From positions 1,550,001-1,614,000 of the forward strand of contig NC_134682.1 of assembly GCF_024713945.1 (NCBI RefSeq): a stretch of DNA of 64,000 nucleotides, given 5' to 3'. The notes beneath the pieces were generated by a model, which was given only the letters and a program-made list of their open reading frames with translations, was not told where the DNA came from and made no database searches. The stretch comes from Dermatophagoides farinae (lineage: Eukaryota > Arthropoda > Arachnida > Sarcoptiformes > Pyroglyphidae). Made by a program: the position numbers and the translations under genes. This document shows positions 31,997 through 45,043 of the stretch, piece by piece; the first letter of the stretch is position 1, and each line of letters opens with the position of its first letter.

Positions 31997-34900
31997 GATT
32001 TTTGTTATTGTTGTCATAGTCATACCATAAGTTTATTATCATCATTTTATTCTTATGATGATGATAATAATAATGATTATTAATGTATTCATCTTTTGCA
32101 CATTTTTTTTTTTTTTTTGGTTGTCGGGCAAATGTAGGGAGAATCCATTTTTTTGGTTGATGGATCAAAAAAACGTTTCAACAGAAAAAAATGTCGTTTT
32201 TTTAGCATCGTTATTCAATGAGAATCATTATTATCATCATCATCATCATCATTATGATGATGAATATTGCTTGCACAATACTTTAGAGACACGTTTATCC
32301 CAAAAAAAATATGGAACAAACATTTACACATTTGTATTGTATAGTGTATGATGTGATAATGAGTCTGTCTTGGTTGCTCATTAAATGGAATATATGTATG
32401 TCATCATTTTTTTAAGTTTTTTAAAAAAAAATCACATCTTTTGCATATATGCAAAAAAAAAAAAAAATTACCATCATTTCAATCATTTCTTAATAGATCG
32501 AACCACTAGTTTTTTTTCTTGCCAATGAATAAATTCATTCACAAGTCCACAATCATGAATTCATTACATCTGTTTATATATGTGTGTGTGTGTGTTTGGT
32601 GATCTTTTGATGATGGTACATTAACCATAATCAACATCGTCATCATCATCATCATTGGTTGTTTTTACCCAGTAAGTTTTTCCTGTATTTTTTTCCCGGC
32701 AATTTATGAAAGAAAAAAATTCTTGTTTTCTGACTAAACTTTTTCCTTCTTTCTGACTAATTCTTTATCATCATCATCATCATTGGCGTTCGCATGAATT
32801 CTGACAACAATCTTAATGTTTTATATATATGAATAAATAAAATAAAAATACTTGAAACCAAATGAGAATAAAACATAACATGTCAAACGACAATATATTC
32901 AGTGATGGGTGTTTTTTTAGCCAATTTTCGTTTTTCATAAAGTATTCATCCGAGAGTCTAAAAACAACACAACGACAACAATAATGATGATGATGATGGT
33001 GATGGCAACAATGGAACATAACATTTTCGGTTCCAAAGTTTTGTCGTTGTCGTTGTTGTTGTTGTTGTTGTTGTTTTTGGTTTGCATTTTCTTCAATTTT
33101 TTTTTCTTTCTCTCATCAACATTAGAAAAAATATGCATATTAATTTTTTTTTTGTTCTGGTGTTCATAATCTTGTTGTTGTTCCACACAAACACGCACAG
33201 ACACACACACACACACACATTGAATATTTAAATTTTTTTGGAACGTTCCCACACACACACGCCTACACCACCAGAAGAATGTTTACTATTTGTTAGCAAG
33301 AAAGTTTTTTTTTTCTTCATAATCAAAACTCATTATCACATCAGTCATCATTCATTAATAATAGAAACAAAACAAACAAAAAACAATGAAAACAAAACAC
33401 GAATCCTTTTTTTCTGCTTTACAAAAAAAATCTCAATGGAATTAAAACAAAAAAGTTGACATTCACGACAGTCTCTCCTTCTTGAAGTAAAAAGACAAAA
33501 CAAAACAAAAATTCATTAATAAACAAACAAACAAAAAAAATTGAAAAATGGAAATCCAATACCTAATGCCACTGTTGATGTTCGTGAAGCAAAGCGACAC
33601 AAAAACTATCAATTAAATTAACTAGTGTCAAAAGAAAATTTTTTGGATCGAAATTAAAATTCCAGAAAATCATTTAAGTGTGCTATTTGTGAATGGGTTA
33701 AATCCACACTTAATTCATGTGCATGAAAAAAATGAATTTTATTTTCAATTCACCTCCTCGAAACGAACCAATTAACATCATTATCGTTCGTAGAATTCAA
33801 ATCTAAACTTAATAATGATGATGATGAACAATGTCAAACCTTCCAGGCATACCCATTTTGGCTATTAAAAAAAATATGTAAGAATATTCAACCTGTCAGA
33901 ATATTTTTGCTTTTAGGCAAAAACGTTTTTCATCATCATCATCATCAGGCTTTCAACAATTTCTATTATTCTATTGATCCATCATGTTTTATGGAAAAAA
34001 AAGAATCCATTTTCAACTGTGTGATGAATGAAAATAGAAAAAAAGAACTAGGAGAATCTTTCAGAGAGAGAAAAAAAAAACATTACTTATAAACAAATAT
34101 AGCATCAAATGATGTCCAATCACAACAGCGACAACAGCAATCAAAATGAATATTCGACAAGCGACAAAATATAATTCCTTTTTGTTTCATCAGATTCTTT
34201 TTCTCTGTATTCGCTTTTATCTTAATTCACTCTGTTTAGTGATTTTATTACCATTTTCTTTTTGTCTATGTCTAGTGTCTTTTTCCATAGAATTATGTGA
34301 TATTTTTTTCCTGTTTTGTTCCATTTTTTTTCTGGATTTTTTTTTCACCCAATTGTCTTGTCTAGATTCGTTTTTTGTTGTTGTTGTTGAGTTTTTTTTC
34401 AATTTTTTTTTGTCCGATTCTTTATTTATACTAATTATCTTGTTATTATTGATGACAATTTGTAACAGTTTCCATTCTTCGTATTCATATATGTATGATT
34501 TGTCAGTGATGCTGATTTCCGGTTTTAAGCAAAAAAAAAAAAAAAAAAATCTTTCTCCAATTCTGCTGCTGATTATTAAATTTGTATTTTATTGTCATTT
34601 TTTTTTTTTGTTACAAATGGCTGAAAATGTCATTTTTTTTCATTGCAATTGACATTAAAAATTGTGAATTTTTTTTTCAATATTCACAATTTTCATCATA
34701 TGATGATTATTTTGATTATTATGATGATGATGATGATGGTTGATGACTTTTTATTCACTGGACGATTAATGGTCATATATTTTTTTTTTTGGGCTCCGGT
34801 TTTGTCATTTCATTTCATTCCATTCCATTTCATTTATTATCTATTATGACCAAGGATTTTCTCTTCTTATTCTTCAAAAAAAACTTACAAGAATTAAATG

Positions 34901-37900
34901 CAATAAAAAAAATAAAATAAAATAAAATAAAAAACGAAATGAAATGAATAAAAAAATTCTTGGAATGAAACAGAAAAAAAAATTCTTTTCTTTTTTTTTT
35001 GCCACCAAAATTCTAAAATAAATGATTCTGTTTCCCCACCAACCACCCACCGCCCCCGCTCATAAGCACAGTCAATGATAATTTCTTGATTTATCCAAAA
35101 CGATGATGATGATTATCATTCTTTGCATCCATGTTTTCGTTGTGTGTGTGTGTGTGTGTGTGTGTGTCATTTTTCATCGTTGAAGCAGGGGCAAAAAAAA
35201 TATGGTGAATGAAAGGAAAATGATAAGAATTCACACGAATTTTTTTTTATTCTTTTGTTTGTAACGAATAGGAGGGGTGAAAAATATTAAATGAATTAAA
35301 TGGATGAATGAATGAAGAAATCATTTGTCCATTGTGTGTGTGTGCGATGATCGCACTGCGATCTACATCCAATGGATGATCATTATTAGATTATATAATA
35401 GTCAGTAAACAGGGTCGGGTTTTTTTCGTTTTTTTTGGTAATGATGTTACTGTGTGTTTTTTTCATATATATCATCATCATCATCATCGTTTGTTATCAT
35501 TCATATCGTTATTGTTGTTGTTGATGATGATGATGATGATGTTATTGGCATAGTTATATACCATTCTATGATCATATGATAGCCCCAAGAGAACCATCAT
35601 CATCATCATCATCATCAACATAGAATCGGATAAAAAAACAAAGTTGGCCGGTCCAGTTTTTTTTTCTATTTTCATTCGCTTTAGATCATATCATCATCAT
35701 CATGATATTGTTGATAGCGATAATGTTATTGTGTGATGATCATCATCATAGTTTATAACAAAACCAAAAAAAAAAAAAAAACATCGTTGATTGTATTCAT
35801 CCCGAGAATAATAATAATAATAATAAAAACTTGATAATAGCGAACAAAACAAAACAAAAAAATTTCATCCTACAGCCATTTTTTTTACTTTGTTTCTGGA
35901 ACAATCAAAAAAGGCCTAAGCTCTAGTCTGTGTGTGTGTGTTTGTTGCGAAAAAAATAAAGGATTTTTATATTCTCATTGTTTTTTTTATGTTAAACACA
36001 ATGTACTGACTGCATATATACACACACACAGAATCAGAGATTATAAATCTGATTTACAACAACAACAACAACAACAACAACAACAGACACACAGAATGAT
36101 GATTTGGTAGGCGACGAGACTGGGCGAGTATAAACCGATTCACCAATCCAAATTCTCAAAAATTCGAATGTAAAAAAAAAGTTGAAATTTTCTTTCGTTT
36201 GAATTCTTGTTTCGTTTCGTTTTTTTTTGCATTTCCAAAATTGAATGATGATGATGATGAAAAAAACTCCATAATATGCGAATATTCTACAGTTATTCTA
36301 TAGTCATTGATGAAATTAGTGTTTTGAACAACAAAACATTCAACAAACCATTCCATTCGTTGAAATAAATATGGCAAATATAGATAGATTTATTTATTAT
36401 ATATGGATGACTGGATAACGAAGATATGTAATTTTTGTTTTCCATTCTTAAAATTTGGATTTAACATCATCATCATTCGTTCGTTCAGAGTGGTCATCTT
36501 GTTGAAAGCCATCAATTTTTTTGTTTCGTCTATCATTTCCACTGATGAAACAAAAAAAAAAGTTCGATATCGATCGATATTTCTTTCTCTCTCATTTATA
36601 TTTTGCCAAAGTTTTACAGGCCACGACTGTAAACATTTCATTACATTTCATTTTTTTTTCTCGGGCATGATTATGATGATGATGATGATGATCCAAGCAA
36701 GTTTTTTAAAGAGAAAAAAAAATTCAAACAAAATAAAAACGAGATGAAAAACATGTATTTGAAACATCAAAAAAAAAATAAAAAATAATAATAATGTACT
36801 GTTGTATTTGAAGGGAGACTTTCGAGAATATTCAAAAAAAATGATGATGATGATGAACCATATCGATTTTTGTTTTGTTTTTTTTCCTATATGCATGTCG
36901 TTTTTGTTTGTTTATCTTTTTTTTTGCCTTTTGTTGACTCAAATTCATCATCAAAATGAAAATGTATTCAATGACTTTTCTTATTTTTTTTTTATTTAAA
37001 AAAACTTCAAACTCGTAAATTCATTGGATCATCCATTCGTAACAAAAGAAACCAGATGGTCAGAAATGAAAAGATTCATCGATTCTCATCGATTGATTTC
37101 CGATTTTGGAATCATCATCACGCTTAGAACAAAAGGATCATCATATTTTAATCATCATAATATTGATCATCATCACAAGTATGTGTGTGTATGTATGTAT
37201 CGAATTCTTTTGATTTCGTGTATTGAAAACATAATGCGTTTTTTTTTCTTTTGTTTTTTCTTCTGTTTTTCATTCATTCATCATCTTGTAGTGATGATTA
37301 GCAAACGATGACGACGACGAATGAGTTTTATTTTTTCATTGAGAGAAAAAAATCGTCGAGTATCTTAAAGAGAAAGAACAAAAAAAAAATTCCATATCAG
37401 TACGTGCGTTTGTGTGATTGGGATATATAATATTATTTACAAACACACACACACACGCATATCACATATCACAGTAAGAATTGATCCAGAATTCTGTATA
37501 TTGTTTTTTTTGTCTCAATATTCGAATGTTGATTTTTGTTTTAGGGATTCTAATTCAGTGATGTTCACCCCGACTACCACCATTAATTCTGTGATTCATG
37601 AAAATTTTATTATTATTTTTTTTTTTTTTGGTGTTTGTCAATTCATTCAAACTTTGCTGTTAATGATATGGGCAATATATCATCATTGCATTATTATGAC
37701 ACTGTAGTTGTCGTCGTTTTCCTCATACATTTCAAATTTATAATGGGAAATTCTTTCTCCAATTCACAATTGACTTTTTTTTCTACTAATAATTCTGAAT
37801 CATCATCATACCCAACGACTACGACGACGACGACAACATGTGAATCGAGGAAAAATGATCCATTCTCAACAAGAAGAAAAATTCAATTCATTCCATTCCA

Positions 37901-40658
37901 TTCTATTGAATTTAATTTAAATAATTCACTTTCAAAATGCAGGTACATTATACACACACACACGCATATATACACTGATTTAATTAATCTTTTATGTGTG
38001 CATGTGTGTGTGTGTGTGTGTGTCTGTGTATATTTGAGGGATACACAATTCACATGACATGTCACAATAACAAAATATTCCATCATCATTCATTCATCAT
38101 TCAATTCTCTATACTCGTGTGATTCTTCTGTTGTGTTGTATTATTGAATTCATATTCTCTATTCATTCAATTCATCCTTTTCGTTCGTTTGTGTGTATGT
38201 GTAAGTTTGAGAATTGTTATAAAAAGATTTGTTGTTGTTATCATCATCATTGTTGTTGTTGTTGTTGTTATTATTCGAATGTATAACCAGACAACCAGAA
38301 AAAAAATTATTTGTTATTTGATAACACACATGACTACCAATGATTATGATGATGATGATGATGTATAATGAAATATAGAAGAATTCCATCAACAACAACG
38401 TAAAACGAATATTGATGTTTGCGGAAATTTTTTTTTTCGAAACAACAATCTATTCGAGAAATTCATAAAAAAAGCTATATAGAAAAAAGAAGATGAAAAA
38501 AAAATTATAAAATTTTTTTCGAACAAATATGGGCGTTTGTGTTGTATTCATGTGTCGATTTAACTGGTTCGTTGATTTTTTTTCTCTTTCTCTTTCACTC
38601 TTTTTGGCTGGTTTTTTTTTGTTCAAAATTGATAATTTTACAATGCTGTGTATTTATATCGATTTTGTGATTTTGTTTATACAGAAGAGAGAACGAGAGA
38701 GAGAGAAAGAGATTTTACAATTTTTTTTTCACTTCTTGTTGTGTTAGCCATACATGATGTAGAATATTCTATATCCTGTATGTGCGTGTGCTTTATAACA
38801 CATACACACACACACATGGAACAAGAATTTTTTTTTTTTTTTTGATTATTATTATGACTGTTTTCGATTTACAATAAAAATGTTTTCCTCTTCTTAGCTC
38901 AAATCATCATTAGTTTTCTCTCTCTAACTACTATATACGTACTAGGCTGATTTGGTCGATGTTCCATATGTGTTTTTTTCGTTCATTCGTTCATTCGTTC
39001 GTTCATTTGTTTGTTTGTTTGTTTTTAATCCAAGAAAATTCTAAATAGAATCCTTTATTATTCTGCTTAAAACGGTTCAAATTGGTTTCGTTTGTTTCGT
39101 TCATCAAGATGATGATGTAATCATCGATGTTAACTTTTTTTCTTGTCTTTTGTTCTTGTTTGCTTCATTATTATTATTTTTTTTTTTTTGATTATATTTC
39201 ATTTCATCATCACATCCATTAACAATGATGATGATGATGATGATGACAGGCTCGGCTTATATATTTAGCGAAAAAAATACAGAAGAATTAAAGTAGAAAA
39301 AAAATAAATATAAAAAAAAACGATGCGACCATTTCACAAATTATCATTAAGCATCGATGGTATGGTCATCTGTCGTATTCCCCGCGCTCGCACACACACT
39401 TTCTTTCTCTTTCTCTTTTGACACTCATTCCCTTCACCCTCATTCAATTAGATTGACTAAAAGTTAGCCTTGTCTATATATTTGTTCAAGGCAATAATCA
39501 ACTAGGAAATAGGGATCGTGGTGATGAAAGAGAAAAAAAAAATCCAAGCACCCATTATCATCAACAAAATACGAACCGGTAGATGTGAAACGAAATAAAC
39601 AAGACAACAAAAAAGAAAACCATTCTCTGTGTGTGTGTGTATGTCTCTTTTCCATTGAAAGCCATTTTTTTCATCGCTTCTCTTATTCATAGTGTTCATA
39701 TATATGGATTGTGATCAAATAAAATTGATCACCAAATCGTTTGCCATCAACAACAATAACAGTAACAGTAACAACAACAACAACTATGATTCTAAATTCC
39801 AGGAAATAACATTCAACAACCGTGTATGAGTGCGAAAGTAATCGAAGTAAATTTTTTTTTTCAAATTTTACGGTCTTCACCACCACCATTTAGTGCTTGT
39901 GTTCCAAAACATTTGGAACATTTTTTTTTCTTTTCATTTCACTGACAAACCAATAAATGACAACAACGAAATAGAAAGACTTTTTTTAGATTTAAAATAA
40001 AAAAAAAAAAAAAAAAATTCTTGACGTCGGTGTATGACCGTCAAATGACTTGTGTCGTTATGATTATATATATATGGCGGCAATCCAGTAGTTTTTATTC
40101 GATGTCGTATGGGGCAAAAAAAAAAGAAATTAGGCAATCAATAAAATAATTAAAATGAAAAAAGTACGATTCAAAATGTGTAATGTTTTGAAAAAAAAGG
40201 AAATCACCGAGAGAAAAAAAAATCAATTATCGCCCACCGAAACGAGGCCATCATCATCATCCTCATCATCAACAACAACAACAACAACAACCATAGACCA
40301 TTTGAAGGGAAAAAGAAATGGCAAAAGAATGAATAAAAAATGAAAATTCTCAATTGGGAACATCAATATATTCATTGCTTGTTGTCATTTTGATTCAATC
40401 AGAATGTTATGTACTTTTTCATTCATCACTGATGATGATGATGATGATCTTGAAACTAGATAATCGTTAAAAAAACTGTCATTTATTGAAATGTGTGCAA
40501 AAAAAAAGAATCAGAGAACGTAAATGATGTGTTTTTTTTAATATTAAATTTATCGATTCTAGCTAATTTTTTTTTCTATTTCATTCTCAATTATCAAACC
40601 ACTATATATAACAACCAAGGCGTGTGAAAAGTGCATATTGAACATCCGCACCCACCCA

Positions 40659-40660
<2 letters not shown>

Positions 40661-40704
<44 letters not shown>
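40661..40704. repeat. (CA)n microsatellite, 22 units
   Basis: An uninterrupted CA run of about 44 nt, the longest CA/GT tract in the window. Confidence 0.93.
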
Positions 40705-40706
<2 letters not shown>

Positions 40707-43601
40707 TAACATCATTTGATCCTAAGGCAAATAATAATAACCAGACGACTACTACAAAAAAAAACGACATGACAAAATCAAGTTCTGATTTCTAATTGCA
40801 AAATGTTTTTTCTTTCACCATTTAAACTATTCATTGTCGTTTTGTTGTTGTTATTAGTTGTGTAAATTAGATTGCCAATGAATGTTTTACACCATATTTG
40901 GTGATGCAATGCAATACCAATTCTATAGATTGAATGAATGTAATGTGATAGAGAAAGAAAGAGAGAGAGAGAGAGAAACAATGAAATTTATTAGTTCATT
41001 AAATGAAGATTAAAGGTTTTTTTTCAACAACAACAACAACAACAGAAAAACAGCATGATTCCGGTATTTTCTTTTTTTTTCATTTATCGATATTGGTACC
41101 AACCATCTACCAGCAACAACAAAAAAAAATCAACATTGCACGAATATTGTTCATCATTGAATCAAAAAAAAAAATCGTTTTTTTTCTGGTTTCACTATTC
41201 TCAATAAATGTATATACATAAAATGAAATCAAACAAAACGAATGAATGATCAAATAAACCTGGTGAATAAATGAATGAATGAATGAATTCGGCAAACATC
41301 GAAAATCGAAAATTGAATGAGCAACGGGCAAAAAAAAATTTGATCAAGTTGATCGATATTGAAATCAAATATTAAGTGAATCGCATACAAAATACTGAGA
41401 GAAAAAGAGAGAGAGAGAGAGAAAGAGATTGAAGAAAAATTCCAATCGGGCAAAAAAAAAAAGTTATTTAAAACAACAGAAACGATACTGCATAACGCTT
41501 GGCCAAAAAAAAAAAACGATCGAAACGAAAATCAAAAATCAAGCGACCGATAAAAAAAAATACGAAATGGGTGTGGCGCATTTTACATTCATCCAACAAA
41601 CAGTGTATTTCATTTTTCGAGTAGAAAACAGAATTTTATTTTATTTTTTTTCACCATCGTTTCAATACAACGCCCTATTTATTCACTTTAAATTTCGGCT
41701 CATATTCATCATCGTCATCGTCATCGTCGTCATCATGTTCAGGATTGAAACTGGGGAGGGGAAAAAAATCTGAAAAGTTGAAAAGAAATGAAAATAGGCA
41801 CAGTATAGTAAAATCGATTTGCCGAATCTTTCGAATGGTGGTGGTAATACAGGAGAAAGAAAGAGAAAAAAGATTATTCAATTTAGCAGCAAAAATTTTT
41901 TTGTTCATAACAAAATAATACGAATCAAGGAATGAAGACGGTCAGAAATGAAAGTGAATGTATTTGAATATTGTGTTATATCATCATCGTCGTCATCATC
42001 ATCATCATCATACATATGATGATGGAATCATTATGGATGGCTGAATTTTCATTGAATTTTTTTTTCTCCCATTTTCTTTACTTGGATTTAGAGCTGAATC
42101 CTTTTTTCTATTCTCTTTTTGTTGTCCCTCTTTTTTTTTCTGCATTCTTCGATCGAATGAATCCACTGCCACTGTAAGACTGATGACAAAGTGACCTTAT
42201 TCCAATTCTGCTTCTTCTTCGTCTTATTCTTCTTCTGATGCTGATGATGATATCGAATGATCAATTTTTTTTTGCAATCTTTTTGGAACTCACAAATTGA
42301 ACAGATATCATATCAGATCGTATTTTTTTTTTTTTAGATGTCAAAACATACATGTAACAGGCAAAAAAAGATGGAACAAAAATGACAATATAAATTTGAC
42401 ACACTATATATTAATATACTAATTTGATGAAAATTTCTGGAACCGGTTTTTTTTTCAACGAAAGCAAATAAAAAAAAAATTTTTCTTCCATATTCTTAAT
42501 CAATTATTCATGGGGCACTTTTTTTGAATAAAGAACAAAAATTGAGATTGAGAAAATATGAAAATTTCTACCAAAAACAAACACACACACACACACACAC
42601 ATCATTTTCAGTCTTTTTAGACATCCGGCCATACAACTTTGACAATGAATGAATGAATGAAGTGAACAAAGTGAATGGCTTGGGAACAAAACAAATAATA
42701 AAAAAAAAGTGAAACTGAAAAGACAAAAAAAAAAAATTTCAACCTGAACAATGTATGAATGTAGTGTACGATGTGAATGGAAAATTTTTTTTCATTTTTT
42801 TTTTCACTCTCACTTTCTCACACTCATCGCCGTTAAATAAAATTCTAATCTTTTCTGGTAGTTTTATCTAGTTACCAGTGTAGTTTTTGAGTTAAGTTTT
42901 TAACCAGGAAAAAAAAATAAATAAAAAATTCTTCAACAAGAAAAAAATTTTTTTTTCATTTCTTATTCTTTCCGTATTCTTCGTTTTCCATTGGGATTCT
43001 CCATTCAGTTTCATTCACTTCCTGCTTGTCTTTTTTTTTTGTTATTCGTTCACTCTGTCTCTCTCTCTCAACAACAAAATTCTTTTTCATCATCATCATC
43101 ATTTTTGTTTTCTCTCAAGTTAGATAAAAATTCTTATGTCTTGATTTTGTTTTCAAGATTTTTTTTTATTGTTATTAAAATTAAATTTATCTCATGATTT
43201 CATTTCATTCCATTCCATTTCAACATTTCGTTTAACCGAACAGTTTTTTTTTCGGTAATTATTATTATTTTTTTTTTGTTGTCCAAGAATTTTTTTTCTG
43301 TTTGTTGTGAACAACTGGCTATATTTTTTTCTTGTTATTTATGGCTCAAAGAATTCAAATAAATTCTTCATTCGAAATCTAAATTACTGAAAAAAAAAAT
43401 TTTTTCTTCTTTTCATTTTCATTTCTTAGAATCATCATCATTCGATCATCATCATCATCATCGTCATTGTCCCAAGACATGGTTATAAAAGTCAAAGTTA
43501 AAATTACTGATGATGATGAAAGTCTACATCTTCCCACTCATATATATATAAATCAGATTTACGTCAGTATTCACGGAATTTTTCGTCTTTAATTTCAAAG
43601 T

Positions 43602-43643
<42 letters not shown>
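43602..43643. repeat. (TAA)n microsatellite
   Basis: An uninterrupted ATA/TAA trinucleotide run of about 14 units. Stops in one frame of each strand confirm that it is non-coding there. Confidence 0.93.
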
Positions 43644-43645
<2 letters not shown>

Positions 43646-45043
43646 ATTCATTTCATTTTCGTATGTCTGCATAATTTAACGATTCTTTGGGATTATCATT
43701 ACTAGATCCAAGTTTTTTTTTGTTGATTCTACCAAGTTCTAGAAAACAAAAAAAAACAAAGACAAAAACAAAATTTACTTTCGGGTATGCGTGTGTGTGT
43801 TTGTGTTGATTAAAAAAAATGGAAAAGATCAAGAAAACAGGAAAAAACAATAATAATAAAAAATGAGAAAATTATTTTCGACGTGTGCAACGTGAATTTT
43901 TATTTTGTTTTATTTTGTTTCACCAAATCCAACTTTTTTTTGGATCATCATCATATCATATCATATCATTCGGTACAGATCAAATTGTCATTGTTTTTAG
44001 GCCATAAATTTATGATTACACCATTATTATATAAGACGCGACATTGAAGCTCGTGTTGAATGAAAAAAAACCAGTAAAAAAAATGGCAATGGAAAAAAAT
44101 AAAATGAAAAAAATTTCTCAAGTTTTTTATTTCACTTGGCAATAAATGGACAATGATGATGATGATGATGATGTTTGCCATGTTTTTTTTCATTGAAACA
44201 TTATTTAATGTAGAATCCAACCAACCGAAACAAACACAAACACACAACATAACCAAAAAGAGAGAGAGAGAGAAAAAAAATACACAATCCATAACAATGA
44301 TGTTTTGAATGGAATGTTTTTTTTTTTGGCACGAAATTATTATATCCCATTCAATGTTTCATCATCAACATCATTCTATTGGATCGTCAATTTCAATGGA
44401 ATTTTTCTCCTTTTTTTCTGTTATTGTAATTCTTTGTATTATTTTATTTTATTTTTATATTTCTTTTTTTTTCGTCTTCAATGGATTCTGATCGGTTTTT
44501 TTCACAACATTTTTATATAGTCAAGTCACGAAAACTATAGTTTCACACACACACACAAACGATATAACCAATTGATCATTTCTTGGTATTGTTGCTGTTG
44601 CTGTTGAAACAATGCTCGATTCATTCGTTTCAATTTTTTTTTTTTATTATTCTTTGGCTGTGTTGAAGTTTTTTTTTATAGAGAAGCAAAAAAAGAAAAA
44701 AGAAAATCAGCCATCATCATTATCATTGTTGTCGTCGCTTTCGTTGTGCAAAAATACATTTAAAATAATCTTGTTATCAACAATCACCATAATAATCATC
44801 ATCAGTCTTTATTGGCTTATTATTATTATTATAACTTACTGGAATTCTCATCATTGACAATCGTATTTTCTTGGAACATTATTTTGATGGTGTTGCTGAT
44901 GATTGCATTTTATTTTTGAAAATTTTCTGATACAACTGCTGCCATCTTTCTTCTATAGTGATGAAAAATGTTCATAAACAGCTGTTTTTCAAATAAACAA
45001 AACAAAAAAAAAAGAATTCTTGTCTTGGAAATTAAGATAAAAA

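Larger units (their letters stand above)
27942..45043. other. Gene-poor, microsatellite-rich region up to the SLIMP-like gene
   Basis: No protein-coding gene could be supported. Long frames, such as a Phe-rich one at 34,146-34,652, are produced by T-rich and GTT/CAT-rich sequence and match no family. A non-repetitive patch at about 33,540-33,860 includes a possible 49-nt exon discussed under findings. Simple tracts include (GT)n at 30,731-30,758 and 35,143-35,167, (CA)n at 40,661-40,704 and (TAA)n at 43,602-43,643. Confidence 0.6.

Noticed and set aside
33545-33620. Plus-strand reading GNPIPNATVDVREAKRHKN, reminiscent of carboxypeptidase transthyretin-like domains
   Set aside because: The frame is short, ends in a stop within 30 residues, has no upstream acceptor or downstream donor, and the similarity is limited to a few residues.
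34146-34652. 168-residue Phe/Leu-rich plus-strand frame
   Set aside because: Composition follows T-rich and GTT-rich DNA, includes a poly-Lys from an A run, and shows no splice signals or family motif. Likely chance.
37635-38057. 140-residue frame with Val, Thr, His-Thr and Cys-Val runs
   Set aside because: Each run coincides with a microsatellite in that frame; the linking sequence has no recognisable domain.
42991-43197. Signal-peptide-like frame (PACLFFLLFVHSVSLS)
   Set aside because: It starts with TTG rather than ATG, and the sequence is T-rich with CT repeats; no continuation.
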